Origin: Gammaproteobacteria bacterium
GTDB taxonomy: Bacteria; Pseudomonadota; Gammaproteobacteria; UBA9214
DNA: 7,916 bases
Assembly (NCBI GenBank): GCA_030599705.1
Contig: JAUVNM010000070.1
Coordinates: forward strand, 1-7,916
Reading direction: 5' to 3'
Shown: positions 6,636-7,916 of the stretch, one piece after another
Numbering within the stretch: position 1 is the first letter of the stretch
Layout of the letters: every line of letters begins with the position of its first letter
Program-made: the position numbers and the translations under genes
Notes under the pieces: model-generated
What the model saw: the letters and a program-made list of their open reading frames with translations, nothing else
What the model was told of the DNA's origin: nothing
Databases searched by the model: none

Positions 6636-6657
6636 ATGCGGTTTCCGGTAATCGTTG

Positions 6658-7359
6658 ATGGCCATGCTGCATAGGGTGGCGATCGAGGTTGCCGTGTTGC
6701 TGTCGCTGGCGCTGCTGGTTTTTGCCGCCTGGTGGCTGTATGACCTTGGCAAGGTGCACGGTGTAACCGAGCTTGAATCGTTGCGCCAGCAGCATGCACA
6801 GCTGGAAGATGCGCATGAAATTCTGGTAGATGAAAGTGATTTATTGCGTGAGCGGGTGGCGATTCTCGATCGCTCAAGCAGTATCGACCGCCAGGCTGCG
6901 CAAGACGTGCAGGATGATCTGGGTGCATTGCAGGATAAACTGCAGTCGGTACGCGAGGACATGGAATTTTACCGGGGTATCGCTTCACCCGGTGATGTGA
7001 AGCCGGGTTTGTACCTGCATCGATTTGTAATCGAAACAGGGCGGCAGCCGGGCCAGTTCCGCTATGACCTCATACTGACCCAGTTGAAACGCAATGATCG
7101 CGATGTGACCGGCGTCGTTGAATGGAGCGTCCTGGGAGAGGTCGATGGCGAGTCGCAGGAGCTGGGCCTGGCGGCGGTTACCAAAGACCAGGTCGAACAA
7201 CTTGAATTCCGGTTCCGTTATTATCAGCGTCTGACCGGAACTGTTATCCTGCCGGAGGGCTTTCAGGCGCAGGAAGTCAGATTGACTGTCCGGCCCACGG
7301 GAAAGAAGGCGCCGGCTATCGTTGAACAGGTTTTTACATGGCCCGCCAGTGAGGCCTGA
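6658..7359 (+). CDS. DUF6776-type inner-membrane coiled-coil protein
   Basis: A 233-residue protein with a short N-terminus, one membrane span (about 8-28, ending AAWWLYDLG), a long charged coiled coil (about 36-104, rich in Leu, Gln, Glu and Asp, including ESLRQQHAQLEDAHEILVDE) and a C-terminal beta-rich domain (about 116-230) beginning EFYRGI...GLYLHRF and ending EQVFTWP. Only one to a few basic residues precede the span, with Asp after it, so the coiled coil and C-domain most likely face the periplasm. The layout and position after argC and before a bactofilin fit the DUF6776 family as I know it; no molecular function is established to my knowledge. The start is uncertain: TTG at 6655, ATG at 6658 and ATG at 6664 are all in frame after an upstream TAA at 6649-6651, and none has a strong Shine-Dalgarno. 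Confidence 0.82.
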   Translation: MAMLHRVAIEVAVLLSLALLVFAAWWLYDLGKVHGVTELESLRQQHAQLEDAHEILVDESDLLRERVAILDRSSSIDRQAAQDVQDDLGALQDKLQSVREDMEFYRGIASPGDVKPGLYLHRFVIETGRQPGQFRYDLILTQLKRNDRDVTGVVEWSVLGEVDGESQELGLAAVTKDQVEQLEFRFRYYQRLTGTVILPEGFQAQEVRLTVRPTGKKAPAIVEQVFTWPASEA

Positions 7360-7363
7360 AGAC

Positions 7364-7368
7364 AGGAG
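7364..7368 (+). promoter_or_regulatory. Ribosome binding site fixing the bactofilin start at 7376
   Basis: AGGAG ends seven bases before ATG 7376 but only one base before the in-frame ATG at 7370, which is too close to be used. This argues for MFGQGTKRK as the true N-terminus rather than longer in-frame versions reaching back into the upstream gene. Confidence 0.75.
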
Positions 7369-7375
7369 TATGCAT

Positions 7376-7813
7376 ATGTTTGGACAAGGCACAAAGAGGA
7401 AGTCAGTCAGTGCAAGGGTGGATACCATTGTCGGGCAAAATACCCGGATCGATGGTGATGTACATTTCTCGGGTGGGCTGCTTATCGATGGCACGGTCAA
7501 AGGCCGTGTGATCGCCGAAGAGGGTTCTGCGTCCGTGCTGACGGTCAGCGAGCATGGCAATATCGAAGGCGATGTGCACGTGCCCAATGTCATTCTGAAC
7601 GGGTCGGTGATCGGTGATGTGCGCTCGGATGAGCGCATTGAAATGGCTGCCAAGGCCAGGGTAACCGGTGATGTTTATTACAACCTGATAGAAATGGCGA
7701 TGGGTGCGGCGGTGAATGGCAGTCTGCTGCACAGCGACGGATCGTCCGCGTCGGTCGTGAGTTTTGATCGTGAGCAGATCGGCTCGGGTAACGGGGGCGA
7801 CCACAATACTTGA
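7376..7813 (+). CDS. Bactofilin (polymer-forming cytoskeletal protein)
   Basis: A 145-residue bactofilin. These proteins polymerise without nucleotide into filaments under the inner membrane and act as scaffolds for cell-wall enzymes, stalks or polarity factors. The core (about 15-118) is a run of short glycine- and valine-spaced strands typical of the right-handed beta helix: IDGDVHFSGGLLIDGTVKGR, IEGDVHVPNVILNGSVIGDV, IEMAAKARVTGDVYYNLIEM and AAVNGSLL. The N-terminal tail, MFGQGTKRKSVSARVDT, is basic with a hydrophobic start, as in bactofilins that touch the membrane. The C-terminal tail (about 120-145) is Ser/Gly-rich and probably disordered. The gene starts 16 bases after the DUF6776-type stop, so the two are probably cotranscribed, making that membrane protein a candidate partner. 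The short length fits single-domain proteobacterial bactofilins. Confidence 0.93.
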   Translation: MFGQGTKRKSVSARVDTIVGQNTRIDGDVHFSGGLLIDGTVKGRVIAEEGSASVLTVSEHGNIEGDVHVPNVILNGSVIGDVRSDERIEMAAKARVTGDVYYNLIEMAMGAAVNGSLLHSDGSSASVVSFDREQIGSGNGGDHNT

Positions 7814-7888
7814 CCAAATTACTCGGGAAATGACATAGTTTTTCCTGTATTCTGTAGTCAGGATATCAATTGCTCGAGGCAGGATCTG

Positions 7889-7916
7889 ATGATTGAAATT
7901 GCTACCTCCATTGCTC
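7889..7916 (+). CDS. Start of a further gene, cut by the window edge (possibly erpA)
   Basis: ATG at 7889 opens a frame reading MIEIATSIA to the window end. GAGGCAGGA (7877-7885, overlapping Shine-Dalgarno matches) lies close upstream. Nine codons are too few to identify a product. The suggestion of erpA, an A-type iron-sulfur carrier protein, comes only from the gene order argC, membrane coiled-coil protein, bactofilin, erpA that I recall in gammaproteobacteria. The 75-base gap before it (7814-7888) holds TTGACC (7810-7815) with a poor -10 (CATAGT, 7834-7839), and a small dyad, TCCTG (7843-7847) and CAGGA (7859-7863). Confidence 0.45.

Noticed and set aside
7322..7375. Longer bactofilin start at TTG 7322 or ATG 7370
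   Set aside because: TTG 7322 lies inside the upstream gene with no supporting ribosome binding site, and ATG 7370 is one base from AGGAG; ATG 7376 has correct spacing.
7835..7866. Possible IscR-type site before the last gene
   Set aside because: TAGTCAGGATAT resembles one half of the type 1 IscR motif only if a one-base insertion is allowed, and the other half is absent.

Overview
The window looks like a stretch of ordinary chromosome from a moderately GC-rich gammaproteobacterium. Nearly every base is coding, genes are closely packed, and several start codons overlap the preceding stop. The order argC, a DUF6776-type membrane coiled-coil gene, then a bactofilin is one I associate with gammaproteobacteria such as Pseudomonas, where erpA follows. 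I see no rRNA, tRNA, CRISPR array, transposase, integrase or phage gene. No gene-free stretch exceeds 300 bases; the longest gap is 173 bp.

Right-pointing block 1 (1-3611): the 3' end of a galactose-1-phosphate uridylyltransferase-type gene, a one-base-overlapping 68-residue helical protein, a HerA-like ATPase of the YjgR/DUF853 family, a cation diffusion facilitator of the SLC30A9 (ZnT9)-like branch, and a four-base-overlapping gene for a small single-span membrane protein of unknown function. The spacing (overlaps of 1 and 4 bases, gaps of 2 and 24 bases) suggests one transcript whose promoter lies upstream of the window.

Left-pointing gene (5362-3626): a CLC-family anion channel/transporter with two C-terminal CBS domains. 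It converges on block 1 with only 14 bases between stop codons. It keeps the gating glutamate but has valine at the internal proton-glutamate position, which points to channel-like behaviour.

Divergent control region (5363-5535): this separates the CLC gene from argC. It holds a perfect 12-bp inverted repeat (5390-5401 and 5464-5475) that brackets a plausible promoter, and a half-match to an ARG box.

Right-pointing block 2 (5536-7916): argC (arginine biosynthesis), a 90-bp gap with a 17-bp palindrome, a DUF6776-type inner-membrane coiled-coil protein, a bactofilin whose start is fixed at 7376 by its ribosome binding site, and the first nine codons of another gene, possibly erpA by gene order alone.

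I found no clearly new multi-gene system. The best leads are the bracketed divergent promoter, the non-canonical CLC pore residues, the membrane coiled-coil plus bactofilin pair, and the transporter with its overlapping small membrane protein.
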